Assembly (NCBI GenBank): GCA_026873275.1
Contig: JANTUC010000009.1
Span: 248,001-312,000, forward strand
Length of the DNA: 64,000 nucleotides
DNA from: Pseudopithomyces maydicus
Lineage: Eukaryota; Ascomycota; Dothideomycetes; Pleosporales; Didymosphaeriaceae
Direction of reading: 5' to 3'
A program made the translations under genes and the position numbers. The notes under the pieces were generated by a model that did not search any database, was not told the origin of the DNA, and saw nothing but the letters and a program-made list of their open reading frames with translations. Shown piece after piece: positions 34,852 through 45,580 of this stretch; position 1 is the stretch's first letter, and each line of letters opens with the position of its first letter.

Positions 34852-36013
34852 CTTGGATGGTGTTCAGATGTATGAGAATTAGGTCTTATAAGATCTTCGT
34901 GGAGAGTACGGGTTACAGTAAAGTGATAGATCACCTTCGATGGATGGAGTGTCCGACCTCAAAGGCGGTGATATTTATACATGAATGTATCCAGTCACCC
35001 TACAACTGCTAGCCAGGAAGGACGTACTCCCAGATCATCACGTCAGTAGTACCCATGAATCCCCTATCATGTGGATATGACCATCTTGTGTCGATCACGG
35101 TCGGCGTGGTGAAGCAATTATCGACTCTAAGACGACTCTAAGACATCGTCGCCCGCAAAGGAGGAACTCGTGGGGTACATTCATATCCACTCCCTACCCT
35201 AGGACAAGCAGCATCCCAGGTAAGCTCCGACATTTCGTTCGCTGAGGCCGCACATCGGGCTCGGTCGCCGAATTGCAAAGTCGCTAGAGTAGTGTACTCA
35301 GAGTGGCCGCAGGCCTGAGGGTTCGCAACCCCACGCTTCTTGCATCTATGAATCTCCCTGGCTGACTAAAAGCCCAACATGTGTAATCTCAAAGACGTCT
35401 TATCTTCGCCCTGTATTCTGGTCCAAGCTATCGATCGTTATCCGACCTTGTTTGCTTTCTCTCGAAAAAGGCGCCTACCAGCACGCCAAGCCGCAGATCA
35501 CCGCTCTAATCGAGGGATCGACGGGTGAAATGCAGACCGTCATTGGAACGGGACGTCCCAACTCGGCGACTGCGGCTCATTCGACATGACGACCAGGAAC
35601 AATTCCCCCATCCATCCATCCGTGGCATCTCTTTTTGGGAGATCGAGGACTTTGCGCTGCCCGATGTCTTGGCGAAACCCCGGCCCTATTACATACATAC
35701 ATGAATACATACATACAGGTGCACAAACCATGTGATGGAGATAAGGAGTATGTATGTGAAACTGGGATGAGTATACATACAATTCGAACGAGCGGGTTCC
35801 CAACACGTAGACCGAGCTAGCGTGGTACAAAACACTAAAATAATACAACAAGATGATAAGAAAAATCGCGAAAGTCTCCTCGTGGTATATCAATCAACGT
35901 GACCAGACGTCCACTCACCCGCCAAATCACAGCCTAGCTTCCCAAACGCCACGCCACGCCAACCCATCTCATCCAATCCATCCCAAATTCAGTACTGAGA
36001 ATCGAAAAATTAC
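34852..36013. other. Intergenic region with promoter of the small secreted protein
   Basis: A minus-strand TATAAATAT (34971-34979) lies about 120 bases upstream of the ATG at 34851. The remaining kilobase shows no supportable gene; CATA/TACA repeats occur at about 35690-35720. Confidence 0.55.
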
Positions 36014-39000
36014 CTAGAAGCCCGGGCTTCCAGGGCCGAAGAACTCGTCTGTGGGCGAGGGGACCTTGTCTTTCAACCATGAAAGTACGGCGTCTGTGCC
36101 CTTCTTTAGAACGGCGTAGTTTGGAACGCGGAACTTGTTTCCTTCGACGTCGAAGCTGGTCAGTGTACCGGAGAGGAGGCCAATGCGGGGTTCCAGACGG
36201 GCAATGTCGTTGTTGCTCAGATTGACGATCCTAAGGCCAGCGAGGGAGGTGTCTGACACCTCATCGATGTTGTTGTCGGAAGCTAGGAAGGTCGTAAGCT
36301 CAGGGTAGAACTCGCGTAATGTCGGCAAAGAGCCCGAGATGCGGTTATTCGAGACGTCTAGAAGATGTAGACTAGGAGCTGATAGCATCGCGGTTATTCC
36401 GTTTAGTGTTCTCATCTTGTTGCCGCCGAGGCGAAGTTCACGTAGTCTAGGCAGTGCCAATTCCTCTGACAAGGGGTCGGCAATGTCATTGTTGGAAAGA
36501 TCCAATACTGACAGCAGGGTGAGTTGAATTGTAATCGTCGGTATTTGCGTCAGCGAATTGCGCTGAAGATAGAGCTGTTTGATGTCATGCGACTGCGCGA
36601 ACATCGCCATTGCCTCTCCGTCAACCTCGGTCATGTTTTGAGAAGAGAGGTCGAGAGTACCAGAGGGTGTTAGTTTCCAGCCGTTTCCTTCTGCAGACAC
36701 ATCTTCACCAATAAATTCCAACCCCTCAGATGCTTCTGCACCTGGAACTGATTCCGGATCTAATCGCGATGTCAAATCGCGTTTGATGTCTTCAGCATTC
36801 ATTGTCAGGTATTTTCGTTCGCGAATGGGGTTGGCAGCAAGGGTCAAATTCATTAGGCCTTCCATCAGAGCAATACGGGGATCCAGCCTATCGATATTGT
36901 TCGCTGTGAAGTCGGCATTCCGGAGTTGTTGTAACGAGCAGAACCCCTCGGGAATTGATGAAAGACTGTTCTCGCCAACAAGCAATGTGACTATGTTCGT
37001 CCAGGTTTCCATGTTCGGAAGACTTAATAGCCTGTTGGTTGAAATATCTAACTGCTTTAAGGATGGAAGCGAAACCGTTTCCGAAGCGCATAGACTTGTG
37101 AGGGAGTTATTCGCTAACGAGAGATTCTGCAGGTGCGGTGCAGAATCCACCTCAAAGAAGGCGTTTTTGAAGGAATTCTTAGACGCGTTCAGGTCAATAA
37201 CCGACATCGAAGTAAATATCTCGCTTGGGAGACTTGTCATTTTGTTGTTGGATATGTTCAGTGTCCGGAGATGTGTAAGAGCTCGAATCTCTACCGGCAA
37301 GCTAGTCAGTTTGTTTCCTTGTAACTCTAACATCTCAAGTGATGTCAATTGCTCAATAGTCGGAGGTAGAGCTCCTTCCAGCTCGTTCTCTGCAAGCTTC
37401 AGCTCACGCAGAGCGGATATCTGGAATACGACCTCTAGTGCACTAATAGATAGCTTATTCCTCGAAATGTTCAGCTTCGACAGCTGTGGTAACCTTTTGA
37501 AACCTAGTGGTAGCTCTCGCAACAGATTGCCGTGCACATCAAGATTCTGGATACCCCCAAACTGAGGTACATCATCATCAGACTCCATTACAGCTTGGTA
37601 GTCAACATCTGGAAACATTGATTCTGGGAGGTCTTTAAGCTCGTTGTCTGCCGCAATCATGGTGGTGAGATCGACAACCTCACCCCAAGCTGTACTGGCG
37701 TTAGGATCGTATTCGTACATGTTCAATACCTCCTCGGGCATCTCGCTAAGGCCCATTGCTGCAATATTGAGCCTACCGTCAGCCCGGGCGGCATCAATGC
37801 GCTTGCGCAGCACGGAGACACCCCCTTTGGACGTTGATTGAATGGGTCTTCTTCGAGGCCAAAATCGAAGCTAGCAATTTCGGCAGGGTCTGGTATGATA
37901 GCATCACGTGGCGGAGTGTTTGTTCGAGGGCGAGACGGACTTTCAGCCTTGTTATTTTTCGCCGCCTCTCTGGCTTTTGCGATCTGTGCGCGCAAGGCCA
38001 GCGATGAGGTGAGTTTAGGCGAGGTAGCAGTTGGGCTAGTTGGAGCCTCAGCTCGTTTGGCCGCTTTTGCCTTGGCAAGTTGCTCTCTGAGGGCGGCAGA
38101 AGAGTTGGCCGTCTTGCGAGCCGTTTCCGGCGTCTTCATTGCCGATGAAGGTGATGCGACTGGTTCGTCATCCGGTGGCGAAAGGGCTTCACCAAAGGTC
38201 CCAGCAAAGGAAGTTCGGATTTTGGGGGTTCTCGCGATCATTGTCTTGGTGTTGGACAGGGGTCGTGACTTTGGTGTGGGTTGCACATTTTGTGCTTGTG
38301 ATTGAGGAGGCTTCTTGATGGTGGACATTGGGCGAGAAATGGAGGATTGCTTCACTGGCGTCGCAGATGTACTAGAAATTGCTGCGCTGACACTTCTCTT
38401 GCCTGGAACTGTCATTGAACCTACGACATAGTTAGCGTCCGTGCAGCTAACTCAGTGACCACCGTTCTGGACAAGTGAGATCTACTACGTACCTAGCTGA
38501 GAGCCCGTAACGCTTCTTCTAGGCGTTACTGGTGTTGTTCGTGACGAACCATCGCTCGTTGTCGGCCTTCTACCGTTCGATAAGGCTGAACCTGGTCTGG
38601 CCGGCGGTCCCATTGAATCCCCCGCGCTGAAAAAGCTCGATCTCCGACGTGTTTTTCCGGGTACTGGCGAAGTTGGAAGTTGCGACAGGCTTTCAATCGT
38701 TCTTTCCGACAAAGACGGACGTGACTTCCTCACACCTGTTTGCGGTGCCTCAACATGGTAATCCAGAACAGGTTCGGGGAGTTCTCGTAGAATCCTGCCC
38801 GTGAGCTGGCTCTTGATGACGCCCTGGATGCCGATTGGAATGCGTCCAAGTCTCCCAGCACATCATCGTCGTGCGCTCCATTGGCGGCTGTTTTCTGTAC
38901 CTGCGATTTGAACTTGGACTGTTGCGATGGCGGAAGACCAGTCGGCCTCTTGAACACAGTATCACCTGCGATAGAAGCCCGATTCTGCGTGAGGTTGGAA

Positions 39001-39518
39001 ATAGAGCGTCTGGAGGAGAGAATAGATGTTCTGTTCGAGCTCGTATTCGCTGTTGGGGGAACGATTGACGACCGGGCAAGGGATGTTCTCGAGGGTTTCT
39101 TCTGCAGCGACGGCGGTGGCTGGCTGGTTCGTGAGATGGAAGACAGTGAAGGCTTCTTCTGCAATGACGAGGTCGGCTGACTGGCTCGCGAGGGGATGGA
39201 GGATAGCGAGGGCTTCTTCTGCAGGGTCGGGGCTGGTTGGCTGGGGCGCGACGATATGGTGGACAGCGAGGGCTTCTTTTGCAGCGAGGGCGGGGGCTGG
39301 CTGACGCGTGAAATGGAGGATAGCGAGGGCTTCTTTTGTAGAGACGGAGGCTGTTGAGCCGGCGTTGAGATGGACGACAGCGAGGGCTTCTTGCGCAGCT
39401 GTTCGGTGGAGGGGGTTTGACGGGGGCCCTGGCTACCGGCGGGCCTGAGCACGGGGAGTCGTGAGGTCGGACGCGGGATCCCGGAACTGGGTCTGGGTAT
39501 CCCGGAAGGCTGCTCCAT
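36014..39518 (-). CDS. Large leucine-rich-repeat protein with Ser/Pro/Lys-rich repeat N-terminus, two frame breaks
   Basis: The start ATG is at 39518. A 72-nt intron (38421-38492; GTACGT donor, CGCTAAC branch) is well supported. Residues 41-150 contain six copies of an about 18-residue repeat centred on KKPSLSSIS. A long Ser/Thr/Pro-rich, probably disordered region follows. About 600 C-terminal residues carry roughly 20 LRRs (for example LDVHGNLLRELPLGFKRLPQ and LNISRNKLSISALEVV), ending FFGPGSPGF. Two frame breaks need one base each: a G4 run (38776-38779), after which EPVLDYHVEAPQTGVRKS continues; and a C5 run (37821-37825), after which VLRKRIDAARADGRLNIAAM continues. The corrected length is 1145 codons. 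It is probably a cytoplasmic scaffold. The basic Ser-rich repeats look like kinase or microtubule-binding segments, but this is inference. Confidence 0.82.
39069..39398 (-). repeat. Coding repeat, six copies of about 54 bp
   Basis: The units encode variants of SQPPPSLQKKPSLSSISR in the N-terminus of the LRR protein. Copies differ mostly at linker positions, while KKPS is kept in all six. This is conservation under selection or recent expansion. Confidence 0.85.
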
Positions 39519-40245
39519 AGTGGAGGGGGCGCTGAGCCCTGCAACAGCTGCTGGTCGCGCGGCGAGGGGGACGTGAAGTTGGGGGCGCGCAGCTCACGTA
39601 GGACCTAAGAGCTCCATGCCCAACCAGGAGACTCGATCAGGAGAAAGGCTCGCTTCCACTGGCAAGATAATTTCACGATTTGATCATGAGCAGCGGCAAC
39701 AGGGAGCAGGGTCCACAGGCGTGTCTGAGCACCTGAGCACTGCGGGACGCACTTGCGCGAGCTTTGGTTGCCCGCTCAACGGGCGTTTCAACATTAGCGG
39801 CCCCAAAGCGGCATGGAACGTGTGGTTCTCGTGCAAGTTCCGTGCCTGTCCGTCATCCAACCTCCCGCACCGCACCAGCCAACTCCACTGCCTCCTCCTC
39901 CACACCTGGCACACGTCTCCCCCACAGTGCGCCTGTTGCCCCGTCCGATCCGACTCTGGCTGCTGTGCTGTGTGCGAACCTGGAGCCGCCCCGGCCGACG
40001 TGCATCCTCCCATACAGCTGCACACTCCCACTGCGCGCATCCGACGCGACAGCCCCGCTCACCGCCGCCGCCCTCGAGCTCAACACTTATCCGTGCAGCG
40101 CTACTCTCCCTTCACGTGTCGCGCAACTCGTCGGAAGCCTGTGCATCCCGCATAGATCGCCTATCGCTGTCTGCAATCTGCGCATTTCCCGCCTGCGCTT
40201 CTGACGTGTCGGTCGCGTCGTGGCTCCGTCTGCATTCTAGGCAGA
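39519..40245. promoter_or_regulatory. Divergent promoter region, LRR gene and coiled-coil gene
   Basis: 727 bases lie between divergent start codons. They are C/T-rich on the plus strand near the coiled-coil gene. No TATA box is seen. Confidence 0.5.
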
Positions 40246-41781
40246 ATGGACTCTCAGGCACCATTGTCGCAGACCTCCCAGGACTCGGTTGCCATGCCAT
40301 CCACCGAACTACCAGGGCCCGAGACTCCTCTGGTGCACTCTACATCGCGCTCCAGCTCCCCCGGGCCTACTCAGAACACCAAGGTCGAGAAGTTCACCTC
40401 TCCGCCGCCGCCAACAACAGCGTCCATGACCCCTCCCCCGTCGTCCCAGGTACCAAACACCCGACCACCAATGCGCACTCCGACACCCCCAACACCCGGC
40501 TTGTCGTCGCCGCCACTCACTTCAAAGCTGCCAAATCAGCCTTCAGCACTGGTTGAATCTGCTGCTGCTCTGTTTTCGCAAGAACAAATCGATAATGCAT
40601 CTCCTGACGAATTACGGTCTATGGTCAGTGACTTGACAGGAAAGCTGCGAGATGTACGACTTTCTGCTGCGCATCATAAGCTGCAGTATAACATGGCTGT
40701 AATGGAAAGCCAGGAATCCGCCAGCCGGATGGTCGTCGAGTTGGCAATGGCGCAGCGCGAAATCGACGTGCTGCAAAAAGCAGAGGAAAAACGCCGTGCC
40801 CAATTGCCTCCTCCAGAACCCGTCTATCAAGAGTCACCAACTGCTGCTGCCAATGCCATCATGATTTCCGAGATGAACCGCCAAATCCAGCTGTTGCAAA
40901 ATGACAACGAAGAGCTGCGGGACCTGTACAGCCAGCAAAAACGCCTGACTGAACATCGCGAAGGCGAAATCGCTGGGCTCATGGAAGAAAATGATCGACT
41001 CAAGTCCAGAATTCGCAAGAATCGCGACCACATTGCGCCTTACCTGCCGTATCTGGAGCACATGAATGAGTCGCCCAGGTCCACTCCCCACACAACTCCG
41101 CGCTACAAGGCGAATCGTGTTTCTACTCTGTCCGATGAGAACAGAGGGCAGAGCAATTTTGAGGCGCTCCTCTTAGCAGACAAGATGCTCAGCCAAGAGA
41201 CCGCCACAGCACCTTCAACTCCAGCAAGACCATATGTGCCCAGGTCCCGCTTCGGTCACACCAGAGGTGCGCAATCAATGTCGTCCTTGCCTCAAACACC
41301 GCGGGATCGCTCTGCATACGCACCGATTGAAATTCCTCGAACACCGACAACATTTGCACCCGTCAACATACCCCAGTCCGCACCTACAGCTCATTACCAG
41401 CAAAGTACAAGCTTGATCAAAGCCGCACTTGGACGCCGAGAAAGCAGTAATTCCACTATTACAGCTTCTAGCGTAGACGAGGAAGAGGCTTTTACCGATA
41501 GAGAAGACGAAGAGGTGACGGAATCCCAAGCAAGTCAACTTGCTACCAGCATGCTCCGGAGGGCACCCTCAGGCCCGGCGCGACCATCAGCTCCAGCGTC
41601 GCAGTCAAACTTGATCCAAAGTAAAATCTTCGGCCAGGTCAAGAAAGGCCATGGGTTGACTCGTTCTGCAGAGTTCGAGAAGAAGCGACTGCACTCGTCA
41701 GATCACCACGGGAGTCCAGGCAAACGAGGCCGAATAGACGGAGGCCTAGGGCTAGGAATAGGTTTTGGTCTGCGCGAATAG
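40246..41781 (+). CDS. Conserved fungal coiled-coil protein of 511 residues
   Basis: A single open exon with no frame break. The first 100 residues are Pro/Ser/Thr-rich and disordered. Coiled-coil segments cover about residues 115-185 (DELRSMVSDLTGKLRDVRLS, MAQREIDVLQKAEEKRR) and 205-270 (MNRQIQLLQNDNEELRDLYS, GLMEENDRLKSRIRKNRDHI), the latter ending in the patterned sequence IAPYLPYLEHM. The C-terminal half is Ser/Pro/Thr-rich with TPR/SP-type phosphorylation sites and a basic segment (SPGKRGRIDGG). I do not recognise a named family. The architecture suggests a cytoskeletal, spindle or nuclear scaffold protein, which is inference only. Confidence 0.82.
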   Translation: MDSQAPLSQTSQDSVAMPSTELPGPETPLVHSTSRSSSPGPTQNTKVEKFTSPPPPTTASMTPPPSSQVPNTRPPMRTPTPPTPGLSSPPLTSKLPNQPSALVESAAALFSQEQIDNASPDELRSMVSDLTGKLRDVRLSAAHHKLQYNMAVMESQESASRMVVELAMAQREIDVLQKAEEKRRAQLPPPEPVYQESPTAAANAIMISEMNRQIQLLQNDNEELRDLYSQQKRLTEHREGEIAGLMEENDRLKSRIRKNRDHIAPYLPYLEHMNESPRSTPHTTPRYKANRVSTLSDENRGQSNFEALLLADKMLSQETATAPSTPARPYVPRSRFGHTRGAQSMSSLPQTPRDRSAYAPIEIPRTPTTFAPVNIPQSAPTAHYQQSTSLIKAALGRRESSNSTITASSVDEEEAFTDREDEEVTESQASQLATSMLRRAPSGPARPSAPASQSNLIQSKIFGQVKKGHGLTRSAEFEKKRLHSSDHHGSPGKRGRIDGGLGLGIGFGLRE

Positions 41782-42268
41782 CTTGTGTATTCCTGCCGAA
41801 ACTTTGTAATGAATGATGACCTGGATGGAGTTTATTGGGACCATGTGAGGTTTTTACTGACTTGGCATACTGAGTGGCTTGCCTGCCACATTGTAATTCT
41901 TACTGCCTTCTGCTCGGAATCTTTGGCATGCTGGGACGGATTTGGATACCACTGATTGTCTGTATGGATGTGATCATGAATATTTAGTAGATAGTAATCC
42001 GACTATTTGCATGTCGATGTTTGGTTATGCCGTCGTGAAGAGCCTGCAGGAAACCCGCGCCATAGCTGTTGCAATGCTCGAATTAAGCTATGTTGCTAAT
42101 GGAGAGCCTGAAGCGATTGAAGTGGAGACGCTAAGGCAGCACTAGCTGCGTGCCGCGGCGCAACGTTAATCCGGACCGCTAAGCGAGCGAATTTCGAACA
42201 CCAACTGAAGGAACTTTGCGATCGATTCCAGCGTCAGCCCGTACTAACCACAGGTCAACACCGCAGCA
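41782..42268. other. Intergenic region upstream of the eL13 gene
   Basis: About 490 bases holding the 3' UTR of the coiled-coil gene and the promoter of the ribosomal protein gene. No other gene. Confidence 0.6.
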
Positions 42269-43090
42269 ATGGCCATCAAGCACAACCAGCAGATCCAGAA
42301 GAACCACTTCCACAAGGACTGGCAACGCTACGTCCGGGTTCACTTCGACCAGGCAGGTTATTCCCCTCTCGCTCGCTGAGAGTAGTGGCGCCTGTCTTGA
42401 ACAAATTGCTAACGGCTCTCAAAGGCCGGCAAGAAGAAGTCCCGTCGCGAGTAAGTATTTTGACAATTACTATTTACATCTTTTCTAATGTGATTGCAGT
42501 GCCCGCGCTAAGAAGGCTGCCGCCGTCGCTCCCCGCCCCGTCGACAAGCTGAGGCCCGTCGTCCGCTGCCCGACCGTCAAGTGTATGTTTTGGACATGAG
42601 GTAGAGTTTGGGATCAACAATTGACATTGGATTAGACAACAGGCGCGTGCGCCCCGGTCGCGGTTTCTCCCTTGCTGAGTTGAAGGCCGCTGGCATTCCC
42701 CGCAAGCTGGCACCCACCATCGGTATCTCGGTCGACCCCCGCCGCCAGAACATCTCCGAGGAGAGCCTCAAGGCCAACGTCGAGCGCCTCCAGGAGTACA
42801 GGAAGCGCCTTATCCTCTTCCCCCGCCGCAACGGCAAGACCAAGAACGGTGACGCCTCCGCCGAGGACGTCAAGGCCGCCAAGAAGGGCGAGAACCTCGT
42901 CAAGTCCACCAGCGCCGTCCTCCCCATCGTCAACAAGCCCGTCTTCGAGGAGGTTGCCATCAGCAGCGTCGAGGCCACCGAGAACGCCTACAGGAAGCTC
43001 CGTGACGAGCGCGCTGTGCAGCGCTACGCTGGTGCCCGCGCCAAGCGTGCCCAGCTCAAGGCTGAGGAGGCTGATGCTAAGAAGAAATAA
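42269..43090 (+). CDS. rpl13: 60S ribosomal protein L13 (eL13)
   Basis: Component of the large cytoplasmic ribosomal subunit. Four exons: 42269-42352, 42425-42450, 42500-42582 and 42636-43090, giving 215 residues. The sequence runs MAIKHNQQIQKNHFHKDWQR, HFDQAGKKKSRRDARAKKAA, PRPVDKLRPVVRCPTVKYNR and RVRPGRGFSLAELKAAGIPR, which is diagnostic of eL13. The first intron (42353-42424) appears to use a GC donor (CAG/GCAGGT), because the only in-frame way to give HFDQAGKKK is to splice there; introns 2 and 3 are standard GT-AG. Codon use is strongly biased, as in highly expressed genes (AAG, GTC, CTC). Confidence 0.96.
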
Positions 43091-43288
43091 GCGGTCACAA
43101 TTTATGAGTCTGTGGCGCGGAATGCTTGACGAGGTTACAAAAATGGTGGTTACGATTCGTAGGATATTCCCAGCATGGGCGGCGTCAATGGTTTAGTATG
43201 GGCCTGCTACGATAGCAGTGAATGATACCTAGTCCTCAATGCAGCCACCATTGCCTCATGCATGTTATAACATGAAACTACAGTTTTC

Positions 43289-43540
43289 CGTGCTGAACCG
43301 CCATGATCTCTCGCCTTTTCCTTACATCGCGGTCTCCGATGCAATCTTCTCGCACGCCTGTACATAATCCCAGTACCTCACCGTGCTGGACCGCCATGAT
43401 CGCCTTTTCCTCGCACGCTCATACATAGTCCCACTAACTCGCCGTGCTGAACCACCATGATCTCTCGCCTCTCCTCACATCTCTATATCCCTCCACGCCA
43501 CCTTCTCCTCGCACACCCATTCATAATCCCCGTACCTCAC
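43289..43540. repeat. Three imperfect tandem copies of the HRI1 3' end
   Basis: Copy C (43443-43540) contains the true end of the HRI1 reading frame. Copies A (43289-43381, 93 bp) and B (43382-43442, 61 bp, internally shortened) lie directly downstream of the stop on the minus strand. All begin CGTGCTG(A/G)ACC(G/A)CCATGATC and end near GTACCTCAC or CTAACTCGC. On the minus strand copy A could encode VRYWDYVQACE where the gene has VRYGDYEWVCE. The array shows that the last coding segment was duplicated and has since diverged. Confidence 0.8.
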
Positions 43541-45054
43541 CGTTCCGCCCTCGGTCAAAATCTCCGGGTGAAACGCCACGGCACACGGAAGGAACTGGTC
43601 GCCAATCCTCGCCGTCCGCTTCCAGTCACCCACTTCCACCTTCTTGTCCTCCTTGACCTTCTCCTTTCCCTTTCCCTTTCCCTCCTCCTTTTCTACCTTC
43701 TTGTCCTCCTCCACAGCCTTCTCCTTTCCCTTTCCCTTCCCCTCCTTTTCTTCCTCCATGGCCTTGACGTTTTCCTTCTCCTTGGCATGGCCCTTGCCCT
43801 TGCCTTTTCCTTTCTTATTCTTCTTCTTCTTCCTCTTATTCTCTTGCTTCTTCTCGTCCCTATTCTCATCCTTATTCTCATCCTTCTTCTCATCCTTCTT
43901 CTCATCCTTCTTCTCATCCTTCTTCTCCTCCTGCTTCTCCTCCTGCTTCTCCTGCTTCTCCTCCTTCCTCTCTCCCTTCTTCTCCGCCAAACATACCTCC
44001 CCACCCACAACCCACTCCCACCTCTCCAAGCTCACATAACCCCCCATCATAACCACTCCCTGACAATACCTGCCCACCCTAACCACCAACCCCCTCACCG
44101 CATGCTCGGGCGCATCCAACCTCAGCACCACCGACCACTTTGGCGGATCGAGATCTCCCACCTTGGGCGTCGCTTCAATCGGTGAATCGGTCCAGAGCTC
44201 CTCGTAGGCCCAGGGCTTGCCGTTGAAGGGATTCATGCCGTGGCCGAATTCGAGGGATTGGCAAGAGTTGACCGGGAACATGATACCTTCGTCTGGAGGG
44301 ACGCGGGAGGAGTAGTGGGCTGAGGTCAGGTTGGTGGGGATGGGGTGGCGGCTGTCGAGCCTGTTGGGGTGGTTAGTTGGTTGGTCTGTTGGTGGGAAGA
44401 TACGGACGGACTGGAGGTTAGGGATGGGTGTAGGGATGTATGCAGAGAAGGTTTGTAAACACATGCTATGGAAGAAAGTACGTACCAATGAATCCACTCC
44501 GCTTTCGTCACCTGTCCATCCCACTGCCGGTGCTGCTCCGGGTACTGACGCGTGACATCCGAGTCCTCGATCACGCCGCGGGGGAAAGGGTCGTCGATGG
44601 GCTCGCTGTAGGAGGATCCGGCGAAGGCCCAGTCAAGTCTATTCATCGCGTCAGGTTTCTGGGATGGCAACTTTCCGAGTGGCATCGCCATGGGTGGATA
44701 CGGTGTCATGTGATGCTGTACATCGACGCCTGCGCCAGTCGCGTTGCTTGCTTGTCCTGCGTGAGCACTCGTGTTTTCGCCTACATACCGTTCGCGTGGG
44801 CCGCCTTCGTTGGGAAGCTCCGGCTGCCCTGCTTGAGTGGGTCGGAAAATGCGTATGTCGACGAATTGCTTGCGGGCGCTGGTGAGGACGAGGGTGTGGG
44901 TAGGCTCGACAGGAGTCGGGGGGTACTTGAGTGGGTTGGTAGAAGGGAGGCCGAAGGTGTACGGGATGGGTGTGTTCTTTGGAACTGGGTATGGGAGAGG
45001 GTAGAAGTAGGTGCGGCGGGAGATAGAGGCATTAGCTGGATCTGGGGCCGCCAT
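43475..45054 (-). CDS. hri1: HRI1-family protein with Lys/Glu-rich insertion
   Basis: Hri1 is a two-barrel cytosolic/nuclear fungal protein of uncertain function, reported in yeast as a partner of the casein kinase Hrr25. The start chosen is ATG 45054 (MAAPDPANASISRRTYFYPL). Exons are 45054-44486 and 44360-43475; the 125-nt intron has GTACGT and CCAACAG. This gives 484 residues in a continuous frame. Family segments include ADLVLTS-type TLVLTSARKQFVDIRIFRP, RLDWAFAGSSY, WDGQVTKAEWIHWLDSR, DEGIMFPV, NGKPWAYEELW, GLVVRVGRYCQGVVM and WKRTARIGDQFLPCAVAFHP. Between the barrel strands at about 316 and 433 lies a roughly 118-residue insert of KEEK, KKDE, KGKGKGK and EEDKKVE units not expected in the family. 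Confidence 0.82.
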
Positions 45055-45580
45055 TGTCGATTGCAGCTGTGCAGGATGGTGCGGGTGTTTTGGCTGTGAC
45101 AATGTGTTTTCTTGAGGGTGTGTGGCGGCAGGTGCAAAGTGAGTGGGAGGGTTTGGGTTTTAAGGTGCGGGTGTCTGGCCGTTTGTTGTTTATCTACTTG
45201 CGGTGCTGCTTTAGTACGCGCGCGCGCTGGGGTGGAGCGGAGCCCGTGACCCCGCATTTCACTGTCCTTCTACTAGACACTCCGCAACATGAATTATTTT
45301 TCTGCACTTTGATTCAATACCTTACAAATGAGTCTTTCTAGAGACTTAATTACAGCATTGCTATTGGGCATGAGATATTCAAAAAGACACAGTCATTACA
45401 GGTTACCCAGGTGCCCACAAGCTAATGTTGAAATCCATGGCTTGACCAAACATGACGTTGATCGTGGCCAAAGATTCCCAATACCCGTTCCCAATGCTAG
45501 TAGCTATCTCTATGCCTCTCGCACATTCATTAGTTAAATGTGCCACAGTGAACATCAGTGCCTATATGGACATGGCACAA
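45055..45580. other. Intergenic region
   Basis: About 525 bases. They contain the HRI1 promoter and the 3' UTR of the Myb-like gene; no further gene. Confidence 0.6.

Noticed and set aside
43644..44039. Ser/Phe/Leu-rich plus-strand frame
   Set aside because: It is the reverse of the Lys/Glu repeat insert of HRI1.
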